Shown in pieces: positions 16,790 to 25,356 of a stretch of DNA of 64,000 nt. The stretch covers positions 3,041,501 to 3,105,500 of the forward strand of contig NZ_CP027218.1 of assembly GCF_004124275.1 (NCBI RefSeq), in the 5' to 3' direction. Position 1 is the first letter of the stretch. The number at the start of each line of letters is the position of its first letter. The position numbers were made by a program, and so were the translations under genes. Source of the stretch: Pseudomonas sp. DTU12.3. Its GTDB lineage: Bacteria > Pseudomonadota > Gammaproteobacteria > Pseudomonadales > Pseudomonadaceae. Under the pieces are notes generated by a model. The model had not been told where the DNA came from. It saw only the letters and a list, made by a program, of their open reading frames with translations, and searched no databases.

Positions 16790-18778
16790 ATGTCCTTGCC
16801 CAAGCATCATCTGGAATTGCTCAGCCCTGCGCGCGATGTCGCCATCGCCCGTGAGGCGATCCTCCACGGCGCCGACGCCGTGTACATCGGCGGCCCGAGC
16901 TTCGGTGCACGCCACAACGCCTGCAACGAAGTCGGCGAGATCGCCGAGCTGGTCGAATTCGCCCGTCGTTACCACGCGCGCATCTTCACCACGATCAACA
17001 CGATCCTGCACGACAACGAACTGGAGCCGGCGCGCAAGCTGATCCATCAGCTGTACGACGCCGGTGTCGATGCGCTGATCGTCCAGGATCTGGGCGTGAT
17101 GGAGCTGGACATTCCGCCGATCGAGCTGCATGCCTCGACCCAGACCGACATTCGCACCCTTGAGCGGGCGAAGTTCCTCGATCAGGCCGGTTTCTCGCAA
17201 TTGGTGTTGGCCCGTGAGCTGAACCTGCAGGAAATCCGTGCGATCGCCGATGAAACCGACGCCGCCGTCGAGTTCTTCATCCACGGCGCGTTGTGCGTGG
17301 CCTTCTCCGGCCAGTGCAATATTTCCCACGCGCAGACCGGGCGCAGCGCCAACCGTGGCGACTGCTCGCAGGCCTGCCGCTTGCCGTACACCCTGAAAGA
17401 CGAAAAGGGTGGCGTGATCGCCTACGAAAAACACCTGCTGTCGATGAAGGACAACAACCAGAGCGCCAACATCCGCGCCTTGGTCGAAGCCGGTGTGCGT
17501 TCGTTCAAGATCGAAGGTCGCTACAAGGACATGGGCTATGTGAAGAACATCACCGCCTATTACCGCCAGCGCCTCGACGACGTCCTTGAAGATCGCCCGG
17601 ATCTGGCCCGCGCTTCCAGCGGTCGCACCGCGCATTTCTTCCTGCCCGACCCGGAAAAGACCTTCCACCGTGGCAGCACCGATTACTTCGTCACCGACCG
17701 CAAGATCGACATCGGCGCCTTCGATTCGCCAACCTTCACCGGGCTACCGGTCGGCATCGTCGAGAAAGTTGCCAAGCGTGACATGCAAGTGGTGACCCAC
17801 GAGCCGCTGTCCAACGGTGACGGCCTGAACGTCTTGGTCAAACGCGAAGTGGTCGGTTACCGCGCCAACATCGCCGAGGCCAAAGGCGAGTTCGAGGAAG
17901 ACGGCGAGAAGCGTTACCGCTACCGTGTCGAGCCGAACGAAATGCCCGAAGGCCTGTACAAGCTGCGCCCGAATCATCCGTTGAATCGCAATCTCGATCA
18001 CAACTGGCAACAGGCACTGCAAAAGACTTCTTCGGAGCGTCGCGTGGCCCTCAGCTGGGTTGCGCGTCTGCGTGAACAACAGCTGGAAGTGACCGCCACC
18101 AGCGAGGAAGGCATCAGCGCCAGCGTCACCCTCGACGGGCCGTTCGGTGTGGCCAACAAGCCTGAGCAAGCGCTGGAACAACTGCGCGATCTGCTCGGTC
18201 AACTCGGCACCACGCAGTACCACGCCACCGACATCAAACTGGATGCGCCAGAGGCGTTCTTCATCCCCAACTCACAGCTCAAAGCCCTGCGCCGTGAAGT
18301 GATCGAGAACCTCACCGCTGCCCGTGTTTCCGCTCACCCGCGTGGCAGCCGCAAAGCCGAAACCAGTCCGCCGCCGGTGTACCCGGATTCGCACCTGACG
18401 TTCCTTGCCAACGTCTACAACCAGAAGGCTCGCGACTTCTATCACCGTCACGGCGTGAAGCTGATCGACGCTGCTTACGAAGCTCACGAGGAGGCGGGTG
18501 AAGTGCCGGTGATGATCACCAAGCACTGCCTGCGCTTCTCCTTCAACCTGTGCCCGAAACAGGCCAAAGGCGTGACCGGCGTGCGCACCAAGGTCGCGCC
18601 GATGCAGTTGATTCACGGCGATGAAGTACTGACGCTGAAATTCGACTGCAAACCGTGCGAGATGCACATCATCGGCAAAATGAAGGGGCACATCCTCAAC
18701 CTGCCGCAACCGGGCAGCGTGGTCGGCCACATCAGCCCTGAAGACCTGATGAAAACCATCCCGCGCGCACCGCACTAA
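16790..18778 (+). CDS. rlhA: 23S rRNA 5-hydroxycytidine C2501 synthase, U32 peptidase family
   Basis: The 662-residue protein matches my recollection of E. coli RlhA (YdcP) across its whole length, including HLELLSPARD at the start, CNISHAQTGRSANRGDCSQA, SFKIEGRYKDM, the DUF3656 region and the cysteine-rich end with CLRFSFNLCPK and CKPCEMH. RlhA hydroxylates C2501 in the peptidyl transferase centre of 23S rRNA and depends on prephenate-linked chemistry and an iron-sulfur cluster. The ATG at 16790 gives the E. coli-like N-terminus; an in-frame start 141 bases upstream adds a non-conserved leader. It is monocistronic and divergent from the LysR gene. Confidence 0.93.
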   Translation: MSLPKHHLELLSPARDVAIAREAILHGADAVYIGGPSFGARHNACNEVGEIAELVEFARRYHARIFTTINTILHDNELEPARKLIHQLYDAGVDALIVQDLGVMELDIPPIELHASTQTDIRTLERAKFLDQAGFSQLVLARELNLQEIRAIADETDAAVEFFIHGALCVAFSGQCNISHAQTGRSANRGDCSQACRLPYTLKDEKGGVIAYEKHLLSMKDNNQSANIRALVEAGVRSFKIEGRYKDMGYVKNITAYYRQRLDDVLEDRPDLARASSGRTAHFFLPDPEKTFHRGSTDYFVTDRKIDIGAFDSPTFTGLPVGIVEKVAKRDMQVVTHEPLSNGDGLNVLVKREVVGYRANIAEAKGEFEEDGEKRYRYRVEPNEMPEGLYKLRPNHPLNRNLDHNWQQALQKTSSERRVALSWVARLREQQLEVTATSEEGISASVTLDGPFGVANKPEQALEQLRDLLGQLGTTQYHATDIKLDAPEAFFIPNSQLKALRREVIENLTAARVSAHPRGSRKAETSPPPVYPDSHLTFLANVYNQKARDFYHRHGVKLIDAAYEAHEEAGEVPVMITKHCLRFSFNLCPKQAKGVTGVRTKVAPMQLIHGDEVLTLKFDCKPCEMHIIGKMKGHILNLPQPGSVVGHISPEDLMKTIPRAPH

Positions 18779-18783
18779 GCGAC

Positions 18784-18817
18784 CGGCAAGCGCGCTGTCC
18801 GGGTAGCGCGCTTGCCG
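18784..18817. terminator. Perfect hairpin between convergent rlhA and the ABC permease gene
   Basis: CGGCAAGCGCGCT pairs with AGCGCGCTTGCCG in a 13-bp stem with an eight-base loop. There is no T run, so it may be a weak or Rho-assisted terminator or a stabilising 3' hairpin. Confidence 0.5.
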
Positions 18818-18856
18818 ACGTTGAGCGGATTGCACGAATGATCGAGGCGGGGTGTT

Positions 18857-19624
18857 TTACGCCTTGACCCAGCGCTGCCGGCTCCAGGCACTCAGCGAAT
18901 CCACTGCCAATACCAGCAACAGCATCGCCAGGATCACCGTGCTGGCTTGCGCCTCCTGAAACAGGCTGAGGCTCACATAGAGCATCTGCCCCAATCCGCC
19001 TGCGCCGACAAAACCCAGCACGCTGGCCATGCGGATGTTGTTTTCCCAGCGGTACAGAATGTAGGCGAGCAGTTGTGGCGTCAGGTTCGGCAAGGTGCCG
19101 TAGCAGAACGCCAGAAGTGGATTGCCGCCTTGCAAACGAATCGCTTCGGCAGGTTGCGGCGGGGTGTTTTCCAGTGCCTCGGCAAACAGACGGCCGAGCA
19201 CGCCCGTGGTGTGCAGGGCGAGAGCGAGGGTGCCGGCATTCGGCCCGAGCCCGGCAGCGAGCACCATCAATGCCGCCCAGACCAGTTCCGGAATCGCCCG
19301 CAAACCATTGAGCAACAGGCGCGAAACGCTTTGCAGCGGCCAGCCGAAACGGCCGGCGGCGGGCAGGGCGAGGATAATCCCCAACACTGCCGCGAGCAGG
19401 GTGCCGAGGGCCGACATGGCGAGGGTTTCCAGCGACCCGTGAACAATCGCTTGCAGGTAACCGGCGCTCAAGTCCGGGCTGAGAAAGCGCTGCACGTAAG
19501 CGCCCATCTGCTTCAGGCTGTTGGCGCTGCTCAGCTCGCCGAGATCGAGGCCCAGATAGCTGAACGAGGCAATCACCGCCGCGACGATGCCGATGATCAG
19601 CGCCAGATTGATCAGCCGGTTCAT
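18857..19624 (-). CDS. PhnE-type ABC transporter permease (second permease of the importer)
   Basis: The 255-residue inner-membrane protein has five to six hydrophobic segments and the ABC importer coupling region ending in [12 protein letters not shown], as in PhnE. It overlaps the preceding permease gene by ATGA at 19621-19624. With the other permease it should form the channel of a PhnCDE-like importer. The cargo is judged from the binding protein and could be selenate, phosphonate or a related oxyanion. Confidence 0.86.
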   Translation of the reverse strand: MNRLINLALIIGIVAAVIASFSYLGLDLGELSSANSLKQMGAYVQRFLSPDLSAGYLQAIVHGSLETLAMSALGTLLAAVLGIILALPAAGRFGWPLQSVSRLLLNGLRAIPELVWAALMVLAAGLGPNAGTLALALHTTGVLGRLFAEALENTPPQPAEAIRLQGGNPLLAFCYGTLPNLTPQLLAYILYRWENNIRMASVLGFVGAGGLGQMLYVSLSLFQEAQASTVILAMLLLVLAVDSLSAWSRQRWVKA

Positions 19625-20448
19625 GCCAGCCTCCAGCGCAACAAGCGACTGAGCTGGTCGGCGGCCAGCACCAATACCAGGAAGGTCAGCAGCATGCTGG
19701 CGACTTCACCGCCGGCAAACATGCGGATCGACAGATCGATCTGCTGGCCGAGCCCACCCGCACCGACAAAACCCATCACCACGGAAGCGCGGATTGCGCA
19801 TTCCCAGCGATAGACCGTGTACGAGAGCAATTCCGCCGCGACATTGGGCACGATGCCGTAGGCAAAACTCGCCAGCCGGCCGCTGCCCGATTGCAGCAAG
19901 GCGTGGGCCGGGCGCTGATCGGTGGATTCGAAAATCTCCGCGTAGACCTTGCCGAGCATGCCGCTGTAGGTGATGGCGATGGCCAGCACGCCCGCCGCCG
20001 GCCCGAGGCCGACCGCGCGGACAAACAACAGCGCCCAGACAATCTCCGGCACGCTGCGCAGGAAGATCAGCAAGCCGCGAATCGGCCAGCGCAACAACCG
20101 GCCCATGGCGCTCGGCACGCCACCGCGCGAGGCGGCGGACAACGACAGCGCGCGACTCGCCAGCAGCCCGGCCGGCACCGCCAGCAGCAGGGCCAAGGCC
20201 ATGCCGGCAGTGGCGATGGCGAGGGTTTGCAACGTGGCTTTGAGCAACAGTTGCAAGAACGCTTGATCGTGCGCCGGTGGCCAGAACGCCGACACGAAGC
20301 GGCCCATCTCGCTGCGGCTGTCATCTTGCAGCAACACGCCGAGGTTCAGTTCACTGAGCTGGATCCCCGGCCACAACAAGGCGATCGCCAAAACGCTCAG
20401 CAACAGTCGCGGCCATGCGGCGGGATCGCGTGAATCGGCGCTCAGCAT
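19621..20448 (-). CDS. PhnE-type ABC transporter permease (first permease of the importer)
   Basis: The 275-residue protein has six hydrophobic segments and ends its coupling loop with [14 protein letters not shown], very like its downstream partner; the two look like an ancient tandem duplication. It overlaps the ATPase gene by seven bases and the second permease gene by four. It belongs to the inner-membrane channel of the importer. Confidence 0.86.
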   Translation of the reverse strand: MLSADSRDPAAWPRLLLSVLAIALLWPGIQLSELNLGVLLQDDSRSEMGRFVSAFWPPAHDQAFLQLLLKATLQTLAIATAGMALALLLAVPAGLLASRALSLSAASRGGVPSAMGRLLRWPIRGLLIFLRSVPEIVWALLFVRAVGLGPAAGVLAIAITYSGMLGKVYAEIFESTDQRPAHALLQSGSGRLASFAYGIVPNVAAELLSYTVYRWECAIRASVVMGFVGAGGLGQQIDLSIRMFAGGEVASMLLTFLVLVLAADQLSRLLRWRLA

Positions 20449-21239
20449 CGTGGAATCTGCACAGTCAGCGGCGCGACCGCAGTGGTCGGCGATTGCAGTT
20501 TTTCGTTGGCGTACAAGGCGTCGAGCATGTCCGCGCTGACTTGCCCGGAAGGGCTATCGAAAAAGATCTGACCGTCGCGCAAACCGATGATGCGTGGAAA
20601 GTGCGACAACGCCAGATCGACAGCATGCAGGCTCGCCACCAGCGTGACGTTGTGCTCGCGGGCATGCCGCGACAGGATCGACAGGGTGTGCCCGGCCATC
20701 ACCGGGTCCATCGCCGACACTGGTTCATCGGCGAGCAGGATTTGTGGCGCCTGATACAGCACCCGGGCGATGCCGACGCGCTGCAATTGGCCGCCGGACA
20801 GTTGCTGGCAATGGGCGAACAGTTTGTCGCCGAGATCCAGTCGCGCCAATACCGCGCGAGCACCGGCGACGTCCAGCGGATGCATCAGGTTCAGCAGGCT
20901 TTTGCCTAGGCTCCACTGGCCGAGTTTACCGGCCAGCACGGCGGTCACCACACGCTGGCGCGGCGGCAGCGGCGGCGCCTGATGCACCAGGCCGATACGC
21001 GCACGCAGACGTTGGCGTTGGCCGGCGGACAAGTGCCAGGCGCGTTCGCCAAGCACTTCGATCTCGCCGCTGCTCGGTCGCAACGCGGTGGCCAGCAGAT
21101 TGAGCAAACTCGATTTGCCGGCCCCGGACGGACCGATGATCGCCACCTGTTCGCCAGCGCCAATCTGCAAATCGATGCCACGCAGGGCCTCGACTCCGTT
21201 GGCGTGGCGCAGGTTGCCCTGGTTGAGGCTCAGGGTCAT
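20442..21239 (-). CDS. PhnC-type ABC transporter ATP-binding protein
   Basis: The 265-residue ATPase has Walker [12 protein letters not shown] loop LVHQAPPLP, signature [10 protein letters not shown], Walker B ILLADEP and switch histidine in VASLHAVDL. It drives the importer made with the two downstream permeases. The gene overlaps the binding-protein gene by ATGA at 21236-21239. PhnC is the closest family by pattern. Confidence 0.9.
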   Translation of the reverse strand: MTLSLNQGNLRHANGVEALRGIDLQIGAGEQVAIIGPSGAGKSSLLNLLATALRPSSGEIEVLGERAWHLSAGQRQRLRARIGLVHQAPPLPPRQRVVTAVLAGKLGQWSLGKSLLNLMHPLDVAGARAVLARLDLGDKLFAHCQQLSGGQLQRVGIARVLYQAPQILLADEPVSAMDPVMAGHTLSILSRHAREHNVTLVASLHAVDLALSHFPRIIGLRDGQIFFDSPSGQVSADMLDALYANEKLQSPTTAVAPLTVQIPRC

Positions 21240-22099
21240 TTCAGCAGTTCGGCGGCGCGGGCGGCTTCCTCGATGCCCTTGTAGTTCTCGGGCTTGGTGT
21301 CGATGAAGCGGCTGGCTGCCTGCAGATCAAGAATCTTCTTCTGCTCGGGGTTGGCCGGGTCGAGGTCGAGGAAGGCTTTTTTGATCTTCGCCGCGAGTGC
21401 CGGATCAAGCGTGCCGCGCACGGTCCAGTTGTAATCGAAGTAAGTCGGGGTGGTGGCGAAGACTTTGACCTTGTTGGTGTCGACCTTGCCGCTGTCGACC
21501 AGTTTTTGCCAGACGCTGGCGTTCAACACGCCGGCATCGACCTTGCCGGCCTGAACCCAGGCGACGGTGGCGTCGTGCGCACCGGAATAGGCGACACGGC
21601 TGAAATAGGCTTCCGGCTTGATGCCGTCGTTTTTCAGCATGAAATAGCGCGGCATCAGGCTGCCGGAAGTGGACGACACCGAACCGAAGGCGAAGGTCTT
21701 GCCCTTGAGGTCGGCAAGGCTGTGCACATTCGGGTCGGCGGTGATGAATTTGCTGGTGAATTGCGCATCCTGTTCACGCTGCACCAACGGGATCACCGGC
21801 GTCGTGGCATCGGTCTTCAAGCGCGCCTGAACAAAGGTGAAGCCGCCCAGCCAGGCCATGTCGAGACGATCGGTCGCCAGGGCTTCAACCACTGCCGGAT
21901 AATCGGCCACCGGCACGAACTGCACCTTCATGCCCAACTGCTGCTCCAGATAAGCACCCAGCGGCTCGAATTTGCGCAGCAGTTCAGTCGGGGCTTCATC
22001 AGGAATCGCGCTGACCCGCAAAACGTCAGCGGCCTGCGCCACCAGCGCATTAAAGGACAGGGCCAGGCCGGCGGTCAGTGCCAGGGTTCGTTTGAGCAT
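21236..22099 (-). CDS. PhnD-like periplasmic binding protein, putative selenate type
   Basis: The 287-residue protein has a Sec signal peptide ([18 protein letters not shown], cut after VAQA). Its mature part follows the PhnD/selenate-type binding fold, with [20 protein letters not shown], the [13 protein letters not shown] segment and [20 protein letters not shown], where serines could hold an oxyanion. It is the first gene of the four-gene minus-strand importer operon. The match to proteins labelled putative selenate ABC transporter is from memory; phosphonate or another oxyanion remains possible. No selD, selA or phn catabolic gene is beside it. Confidence 0.82.
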   Translation of the reverse strand: MLKRTLALTAGLALSFNALVAQAADVLRVSAIPDEAPTELLRKFEPLGAYLEQQLGMKVQFVPVADYPAVVEALATDRLDMAWLGGFTFVQARLKTDATTPVIPLVQREQDAQFTSKFITADPNVHSLADLKGKTFAFGSVSSTSGSLMPRYFMLKNDGIKPEAYFSRVAYSGAHDATVAWVQAGKVDAGVLNASVWQKLVDSGKVDTNKVKVFATTPTYFDYNWTVRGTLDPALAAKIKKAFLDLDPANPEQKKILDLQAASRFIDTKPENYKGIEEAARAAELLK

Positions 22100-22357
22100 G
22101 GAATTCTCCGTTTCGTGAGCGTCAAAAAAGCTGAAGTGGCGAGGTAAGGCGCAAGCTCAGGGTAGACGAAACGGCGAGGTTATACGTATTCCCGCGCGCA
22201 AAGGCCAGCGTCATCAAGGCTGGATTGCTCAGCGTGTTATCGCTCGTCTCCCTGATCTGCCTGCTGATGTGGGAGAGCATGCAAACAGACGACCTCTGAA
22301 ATGGCAAACAAATGGGTGTGTCGGAATATTTTCCGGTAGTTCGCGCCAGCCAGATAC

Positions 22358-22557
22358 TTATTCGCTAGCCACAAATGCATCGTGGTATTTCACTTCTCCG
22401 GCAGGCAGCTCAGCGCCGAATGACAGCACTTGAAAGTTTTCCTGCGGCACACCGGGCAACGTCAGCTCAGGGTGATTCATTTCTGGAACGCCGCTGCGGT
22501 CAGTCAAGCGATGGTGTCGATGTCGTCGGGTTGTTCGTTGCGAATAGTCAGGTTCAT
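22358..22557 (-). pseudogene. Remnant of a GNAT acetyltransferase gene (nonsense codon and internal deletion)
   Basis: Both ends of a GNAT protein are visible but the middle is gone. The start MNLTIRNEQPDDIDTIA (from 22557) is followed by a TGA at 22504-22506, after which the same frame would continue LTAAAFQ, as in intact GNAT proteins of this type where arginine (CGA) fits at the stop. Just after, in another frame, comes NHPELTLPGVPQENFQVLSF and the end AGEVKYHDAFVASE with a stop at 22358, which is the usual C-terminus of YhbS-like GNAT proteins. About 100 central residues, including the acetyl-CoA loop, are missing. A 40-residue reading frame, 22358-22480, could still be translated from an internal ATG but has no good RBS. 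Confidence 0.75.
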
Positions 22558-23118
22558 GTTCATCCTTTTTCGGGTGTCCTGATCGATAAGCGCTCGCAAC
22601 GCTGCGAACACCGGCTCGGTACTGGTGTGTTTGATGCCGTAAGTCAGATTGAAGCGGTAGTCGAAATCGGCCGGGTTCTGCCCTTGAGTGTGTTGCAGCA
22701 GGGTCTCGAGTTTGTCCAGCGCCTTGACTGCTTTGGCCTCGGCAGACAGGGCATTTTCGTAGTCGTCCCACAACGCGAGGATTTCGTTTCTCACCGTCTC
22801 GTCGAGTGAGCGAGTCAGTAGCAGGAGGTCGTTACGCTCCTGTTCGCCCTTGGCGGGGAATGCGGCTTGATCGACCGCCGGGATGTCGCCGTTGATCGCC
22901 TCGCCCAAGTCGTGAATGACACACATCTTGAGCACTTTAAGCAGGTCGAGACCGGCCAGTTCATCGGCGAAGACGATCGCCATCAGGCACAGACGCCAGC
23001 TGTGTTCGGCGGTGCTCTCGGTGCGACCGCTGGAAGTGTGTGCGCTTCTGAGGACATCCTTGAGTTTTTCCGCTTCACGCAGGAACTCGAGGCGTCCACT
23101 GAGTTTTTCGAGGTTCAT
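22504..23118 (-). CDS. HD-domain phosphohydrolase, reading into the GNAT remnant at its C-terminus
   Basis: The 204-residue protein is an HD-domain hydrolase of the YfbR/oxetanocin-A-like type: TAEHSWRLCLMAI, then the HD pair in CVIHDLGEAINGDIP and the last metal aspartate in VKALDKLETLL. Such enzymes cleave nucleotides or related phosphates. The last 17-19 residues, MNMNLTIRNEQPDDIDTIA, belong to the start of the ruined GNAT gene, so the natural stop of the HD gene has probably been lost or shifted; the domain itself is complete. AAAAAGG just before the internal ATG is what would have been the RBS of the GNAT gene. Confidence 0.8.
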   Translation of the reverse strand: MNLEKLSGRLEFLREAEKLKDVLRSAHTSSGRTESTAEHSWRLCLMAIVFADELAGLDLLKVLKMCVIHDLGEAINGDIPAVDQAAFPAKGEQERNDLLLLTRSLDETVRNEILALWDDYENALSAEAKAVKALDKLETLLQHTQGQNPADFDYRFNLTYGIKHTSTEPVFAALRALIDQDTRKRMNMNLTIRNEQPDDIDTIA

Positions 23119-23193
23119 GAGCTTGCCCGGTGGTGGAGCCGAGAAGCAAGCCTAGAGCCGATGGTGGTGAGCGTCCACGCATAAAATATGCGT

Positions 23194-23751
23194 TCAGAGT
23201 GTCTCGACCAGCCGCGCCGCCGTACCGTCGGACAGGGGAATGCGTGTCCAGCGGCACAGGCTCTGGCGAATTGGCACGAGGTCGGAGTCGTTGCTGCCGG
23301 TGATGAATTGCAGCGCCGGTGGTGCCTGCAGTTCGCGCCAGCCCAAGGTGTCGAGTGCCAGTTCGTTGCTGGCGATTTCTGGCGTGACGAAACGCCACAG
23401 CGATTGCCCGAGCAATTCGCTCAGCGGGCTGGTGAACTGTGCGGCGCGGGACGCAGAGCAGGCCAGCAAACGGTGGGTCAGGTCGCAGACCAGGTGCACC
23501 GGGCGTGCGCTGTCGCAGACCAGCCGGGCGAGGGCCTGGTCGGCAGCCGTGTCGAGACGCGCGGCCAGCAGTTGCTCAAGCTGTAAGTGTGCCGCCGGAT
23601 CCATCGCCAGCACGCCGCTTTCCCAGCGGGAAATAGTCGATTGGGTGACATTGAACATCTGCGCGGCGTGGCTTTGCTTGACGCGATGCAACAAGCGCCA
23701 ACGACGCATGGCGATGCCGGGGAGGGCAGGTTTGAGCAATGAAACTGACAT
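23194..23751 (-). CDS. XRE-type helix-turn-helix protein with PAS-like C-terminus
   Basis: The 185-residue protein starts at the ATG at 23751 (MSVSLLKPALPG). Residues 15-65 form an XRE-type HTH, with HAAQMFNVTQSTISRWESG. The remainder, with VCDLTHRLLACSASRAAQFT, reads like a small PAS or sensor domain. It is on the same strand as the HD gene and 74 bases upstream of its transcription unit. It is probably a repressor or activator of local genes; the ligand is unknown. Confidence 0.78.
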   Translation of the reverse strand: MSVSLLKPALPGIAMRRWRLLHRVKQSHAAQMFNVTQSTISRWESGVLAMDPAAHLQLEQLLAARLDTAADQALARLVCDSARPVHLVCDLTHRLLACSASRAAQFTSPLSELLGQSLWRFVTPEIASNELALDTLGWRELQAPPALQFITGSNDSDLVPIRQSLCRWTRIPLSDGTAARLVETL

Positions 23752-23824
23752 GACGGATGGCGGAAAAGTCGAAAGGGTCGACAGTCTGAAGACTGGCGAC
23801 CCATGCTGCAAATCGATCTGACGA

Positions 23825-24226
23825 TCAGGCTGCTTCGGGCAGCCTGGCAATCACCTTGATCTCGAAATCAAATCCATACAGCCAGGTCACGCCAACCGCC
23901 GTCACGGTCGGATGCGGCGCGTCGCCCCAGAACTCTGTCAGCACAACATTCCAGATCGTCTCGAACTTCGTCTGCGGATCGACAATGAACACCGTGACGT
24001 CGACCACGTCGTCGAAGCTGCAACCGGCCTCGTCGAGAATCGCATTGAGGTTGTGGAACGCCTGGCGCACCTGGTTCTGCAGATCCGCTTCAGGCTTGCC
24101 GTCTTCACCGCTGCCAACTTGCCCCGAGACAAACAGAAAACCGTTCGAGCGAAGCGCCGGGGAGTAGCGGTTGCGCTCGTAAAGCGTGCGGCGTGCCGGT
24201 GGAAAAACAACATCGCGCTGCGTCAT
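23825..24226 (-). CDS. RidA family protein (Rid7-like)
   Basis: The 133-residue protein starts MTQRDVVFPPARR at 24226 after GGAGACACCCC. It has the YjgF/RidA fold: SNGFLFVSGQVGSG, QVRQAFHNLNAILDEAG, VVDVTVFIVD and the final HPTVTAVGVTWL. RidA proteins hydrolyse reactive enamine/imine intermediates from PLP enzymes. The usual arginine of the RidA active site is not at the normal place in the tail (TAVGVTWL), so it may belong to a Rid subgroup without deaminase activity. It is divergent from the following LysR gene, its likely regulator. Confidence 0.85.
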   Translation of the reverse strand: MTQRDVVFPPARRTLYERNRYSPALRSNGFLFVSGQVGSGEDGKPEADLQNQVRQAFHNLNAILDEAGCSFDDVVDVTVFIVDPQTKFETIWNVVLTEFWGDAPHPTVTAVGVTWLYGFDFEIKVIARLPEAA

Positions 24227-24340
24227 GGGGTGTCTCCTGCAGTTGAGTGGTGACGCCACTTTAGGTATTTGCAGGGCAGCGATAAACGCGCAAGCTTGGC
24301 CTTCACTGTTTGTGAATCCCAAACAATCAAGGGGCGAATC

Positions 24341-25234
24341 TTGGACCGTTTCGATGCAATGCAGGCTTTCGCGCGGGTGGTCGAGGCGGGGAGTTTCACC
24401 AAGGCGGCAGAAACCCTGCACATGAGCAAAACCACGGTGACGCAACTGGTTCAGCAGTTGGAGGCACGCTTGCGAGTCAAGCTGCTCAATCGCACCACGC
24501 GCAAGGTCAACGTCACCGCTGATGGCGCTGCTTACTACGAGCGCGTGATCAAATTGCTGGCCGACATGGAAGACGCTGAAACCAGCCTGCCCGGCGTCTC
24601 GGCAGTGCCCTCCGGCCGATTGCGGGTCGATGTACCGAGTCCTTTCGCCCGGCACATTCTGATGCCGGCGCTGCCTGACTTTCACCGACGCTACCCCGAC
24701 ATCCAGATCGACATGGGCGTCAGCGATCGCATGGTCGACATCATCGATGAGAACGTCGATTGCGTGGTGCGCGGCGGTGAGCTGCTCGATCAATCGCTGA
24801 TGGCGCGGCGGATCGCAGATCTGCGATTGGGCGTATTCGCCGCACCCGCGTATCTGGCTCGCGAAGGCACGCCCAGGCACCCAAGGGAGCTGGAAGATTC
24901 CCGGCATCGGGTGGTCGGTTTTCTCTGGGCGCGCACCGGCAAACCGCTGCCGTATGCCTTGCACAACGCCGATGAACATCTACAAATCAAGGGGCGGCAT
25001 GTGTTGGCGGTCGATGACGGCAATGCCTATCTGGCTGCCGGACTCGCCGGAATGGGCGTGCTCTGGTTACCGACGTATATGTCCGATGCCCACGTTGCCC
25101 GAGGTGAACTGGTGCCCTTGTTCGAAGACTGGCAACTCGAACCCATGCCGCTCTACGTGGCGTATCCGCCAAACCGGCATGTCAGCCTGAAGTTGCGGGT
25201 ATTCATCGACTGGGTTGTGGCCTTGATGGCGTAG
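24341..25234 (+). CDS. LysR-family transcriptional regulator (MexT/YafC-like)
   Basis: The 297-residue protein starts with TTG at 24341, preceded by AAGGGGCGAATC and giving the common N-terminus LDRFDAMQAFARVVEAGSF. The HTH contains KTTVTQLVQQLEARLRVKLL, and an effector domain spans residues 90-290. It is divergent from the RidA gene with a 114-base shared promoter region and probably controls it. An in-frame ATG upstream (24269) would overlap that promoter and is not favoured. Confidence 0.87.
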   Translation: MDRFDAMQAFARVVEAGSFTKAAETLHMSKTTVTQLVQQLEARLRVKLLNRTTRKVNVTADGAAYYERVIKLLADMEDAETSLPGVSAVPSGRLRVDVPSPFARHILMPALPDFHRRYPDIQIDMGVSDRMVDIIDENVDCVVRGGELLDQSLMARRIADLRLGVFAAPAYLAREGTPRHPRELEDSRHRVVGFLWARTGKPLPYALHNADEHLQIKGRHVLAVDDGNAYLAAGLAGMGVLWLPTYMSDAHVARGELVPLFEDWQLEPMPLYVAYPPNRHVSLKLRVFIDWVVALMA

Positions 25235-25356
25235 GCAAGTTGGTGCACTTATTGCTTGCGTAGGGGTAAATGTCGTCAAAAAACCAACACGAGCGGCAGT
25301 CCGAAAGTTTGCAGTGATGAGATGCAAAGCTTTCGACTCATGGAGCAACACCCAGA

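Noticed and set aside
15815..17668. 617-codon open frame on the minus strand opposite rlhA
   Set aside because: It is antisense to the well-conserved rlhA and LysR genes. Long antisense frames are common in high-GC3 DNA, and its composition has no protein-like domain.
22122..22307. 61-codon minus-strand frame upstream of the binding-protein gene
   Set aside because: No RBS or family pattern; the stretch is better seen as the importer promoter region.
23825..24979. 384-codon minus-strand frame containing the RidA gene at its end
   Set aside because: Only the last 133 codons match RidA with a good RBS. The first part is antisense to the LysR gene.
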